A model generated the notes under the pieces. That model was not told the origin of the DNA, made no database searches, and saw only the letters and a list, made by a program, of their open reading frames with translations. 7,116 nucleotides of DNA. It comes from Chromobacteriaceae bacterium (lineage in GTDB: Bacteria; Pseudomonadota; Gammaproteobacteria; Burkholderiales; Aquaspirillaceae). Both the position numbers and the translations under genes were made by a program. The DNA lies in contig JASLDQ010000249.1 of the NCBI GenBank assembly GCA_030151505.1, forward strand, positions 1 through 7,116, written 5' to 3'. Of this stretch, positions 5,866 to 7,116 are shown in pieces; within the stretch, counting starts at the first letter, position 1, and every line of letters begins with the position of its first letter.

Positions 5866-6801
5866 CTATCTTTGCAAAAAAGGCAGCATGGTTTCCGCCA
5901 GGAGAGCGGGCTCGAATTTGGCTACATAGGCATCGACACCGACGGATGAACCCATGGCACGGTTGGCATTGGACGACAGCGACGAGTGCATCACGACCGG
6001 AATGCCGGCGAAGCGTTTGTCCGACTTGATGTTCCGCGTCAGCACATAACCGTCCATTTCCGGCATTTCGGCATCGACCAGAATGAGTTTGAGGCTATCG
6101 TGCAGGCTCTGTCCTTCAGCCCACGGCCGATTGGCGAAGGCCTGCAGTCTTTCCCAGGCTTCCCGGCCATTGTTGGCCTGATGGTACTTGGCCCCCATTT
6201 TGTCGAGCACCGAGGTGATTTCCTTGCGGGCCACCACCGAGTCATCGACGAAGAAAACGAACTGGTCAGATTCGAGACCCGCATGCGGAATTTCCGGAAT
6301 CCGGGTTTCACCCACCACGCTGGCAAGGATCTGTTCGACATCGAGAATCGAAACCAGCTTGCCGTCGTCCAGCTCCGTTACGGCGGTAATCATCGCCTGC
6401 CCGCCCGACATCATGTTGTCAGGCGCGCGCATCCTGTCCCAGTCCACCCGGATGATGCGATCGACCGAGTCGACCAGAAAAGCCTGAGTGCTCTTGTTGA
6501 ATTCGGTGACGATCATCGATTCGTATTTGCGGGTATCCGCATCGGCCGCGCCGACGAACTTGGCCAGCGAGATGATCGGAATGATGTTGCCGCGAAGCGA
6601 AATGACGCCGTGAACGCCGAACGGCATGTTCGGCGTTTTGGTGATTTCCGGTGTTTGCGAGACTTCTCTGACTTTGAAGACGTTGATGCCGAAAATTTCA
6701 CGCGTGCCGAGCGAAAACAGCAGGATCTCCATTTTGTTGGAGCCAGCCAGCTTGGTGCGGGCATCGATGTTCGCCAGCAGGGAGGCGTCGTTGGATACCA
6801 T
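5866..6801 (-). CDS. cheV: Chemotaxis adaptor CheV (CheW-receiver fusion)
   Basis: A 311-residue CheV of normal size. It couples receptors to CheA through a CheW-like domain and carries a receiver that CheA can phosphorylate, usually thought to aid adaptation or act as a phosphate sink. The CheW-like domain spans about residues 20-165 ('EILLFSLGTREIFGINVFKV', 'VISLRGNIIPIISL'). The receiver spans about 178-311, with Asp186-Asp187 in 'FVFFVDDSVV', phospho-acceptor Asp243 in 'LILVDAEMPEMDG', the Ser pair in 'MHSSLS' and Lys295 in 'YVAKFEP'. The frame opens four codons earlier at an ATG at 6813, but I prefer the ATG at 6801 because GAGG (6811..6808) lies six bases before it and inside the longer alternative. 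It follows a second cheV by 21 bases and precedes cheY. Confidence 0.95.
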   Translation of the reverse strand: MVSNDASLLANIDARTKLAGSNKMEILLFSLGTREIFGINVFKVREVSQTPEITKTPNMPFGVHGVISLRGNIIPIISLAKFVGAADADTRKYESMIVTEFNKSTQAFLVDSVDRIIRVDWDRMRAPDNMMSGGQAMITAVTELDDGKLVSILDVEQILASVVGETRIPEIPHAGLESDQFVFFVDDSVVARKEITSVLDKMGAKYHQANNGREAWERLQAFANRPWAEGQSLHDSLKLILVDAEMPEMDGYVLTRNIKSDKRFAGIPVVMHSSLSSNANRAMGSSVGVDAYVAKFEPALLAETMLPFLQR

Positions 6802-6807
6802 GTTTAA

Positions 6808-6811
6808 CCTC
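6808..6811 (-). promoter_or_regulatory. Ribosome binding site deciding the start of the complete cheV
   Basis: GAGG on the minus strand lies six bases before the ATG at 6801. The other in-frame ATG at 6813 overlaps the first bases of this region (ATGAGG), so the site can only serve the downstream start. This shortens the protein by four residues. Confidence 0.7.
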
Positions 6812-6822
6812 ATGAGTCGCCG

Positions 6823-7116
6823 TCAGGCGATTTTCAGCATTTCGCGGATCTTGATGGAGAGCTTTTGCGGTTCAAACTTGGAGACATAGTCATCCACGCC
6901 CACCGATTGACCAAGGCGTTGGTTGGAGTTGCCCGACAGCGACGAGTGCATCAATACCGGTATGCCGTTGAATCGAGGGTCGTTCTTGATGGTTTTTGTC
7001 AGGATGAATCCATCCATTTCCGGCATTTCGACGTCGGTCAGGATCAGGTGCAGCATTTCCTTGAGCGGCCGGCCCGACAGCTCGGCCTGGGTCGCCATTT
7101 TCTGCAGTTCTTCCCA
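6823..7116 (-). CDS. cheV: C-terminal fragment of an upstream CheV paralogue (5' end outside the window)
   Basis: The last 97 residues of a receiver domain enter from the right edge in an open frame (WEELQKM...) and end at the TGA at 6825..6823. The fragment aligns without gaps for most of its length to the receiver of the following complete CheV. Both share 'EMPEMDG', 'GIPV(L/V)MHSSLS', 'SVGVD(D/A)YV' and 'KFEP'. The phospho-acceptor is the Asp in 'LILTDVEMPEMDG'. The N-terminal CheW-like domain is not visible, so calling it CheV and not a lone receiver rests on this close likeness, chiefly the 'MHSSLS' and 'SKFEP' forms typical of CheV receivers. An ATG at 7098 is internal to the receiver fold and not a plausible start. 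A spacer of 21 bases separates it from the next cheV. Confidence 0.88.
   Translation of the reverse strand, partial: WEELQKMATQAELSGRPLKEMLHLILTDVEMPEMDGFILTKTIKNDPRFNGIPVLMHSSLSGNSNQRLGQSVGVDDYVSKFEPQKLSIKIREMLKIA

Noticed and set aside
5866..6030. Non-canonical 'MHSSLS' and 'KFEP' in the CheV receivers in place of the Thr and KPF seen in CheY
   Set aside because: As far as I know these forms are usual for CheV receivers, so they are not evidence of a defective domain.

Overview
The window looks like the chromosome of a motile, GC-rich proteobacterium, most likely a betaproteobacterium and perhaps a member of the Rhodocyclales. The grounds are a cheY-cheZ-cheA order with CheZ present, CheV adaptors, and a tsaB-rimI-(DNA glycosylase-like) cluster. 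This assignment is inferred from gene content and order, with no database search. Every gene I can support lies on the minus strand, so transcription runs from high to low coordinates. There is no gene-free stretch over 300 bases.

Positions 7116 to 2569 hold a chemotaxis excitation module. In transcription order it contains the 3' end of a CheV, a second complete CheV, CheY, CheZ and CheA. Gaps are short (about 21 to 75 bases) and most starts have a clear Shine-Dalgarno. The module covers reception coupling (CheV), the kinase (CheA), the motor-binding regulator (CheY) and its phosphatase (CheZ). No cheW, cheR, cheB, cheD or receptor gene is visible, so those must lie elsewhere or upstream. 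A strong intrinsic terminator closes the module just after cheA.

Positions 2500 to 1280 hold a stand-alone gene for a degenerate EAL domain fused to an HDOD domain. It has terminator hairpins on both sides. Positions 1201 to 1 hold a tightly coupled housekeeping cluster: tsaB (tRNA t6A synthesis), rimI (ribosomal protein S18 N-acetyltransferase) and the first 34 codons of a probable uracil-DNA glycosylase-like gene. These three are joined by two ATGA stop/start overlaps.

No mobile element, CRISPR array, tRNA or rRNA was seen, and no wholly new system is evident. The features most worth attention are a motif repeated three times in the N-terminal region of CheZ, and a CheA whose P2 domain is replaced by an Ala/Pro linker with one conserved-looking island. 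Others are a tandem CheV pair in exact 960-base register, and two intrinsic terminators placed directly in front of start codons.
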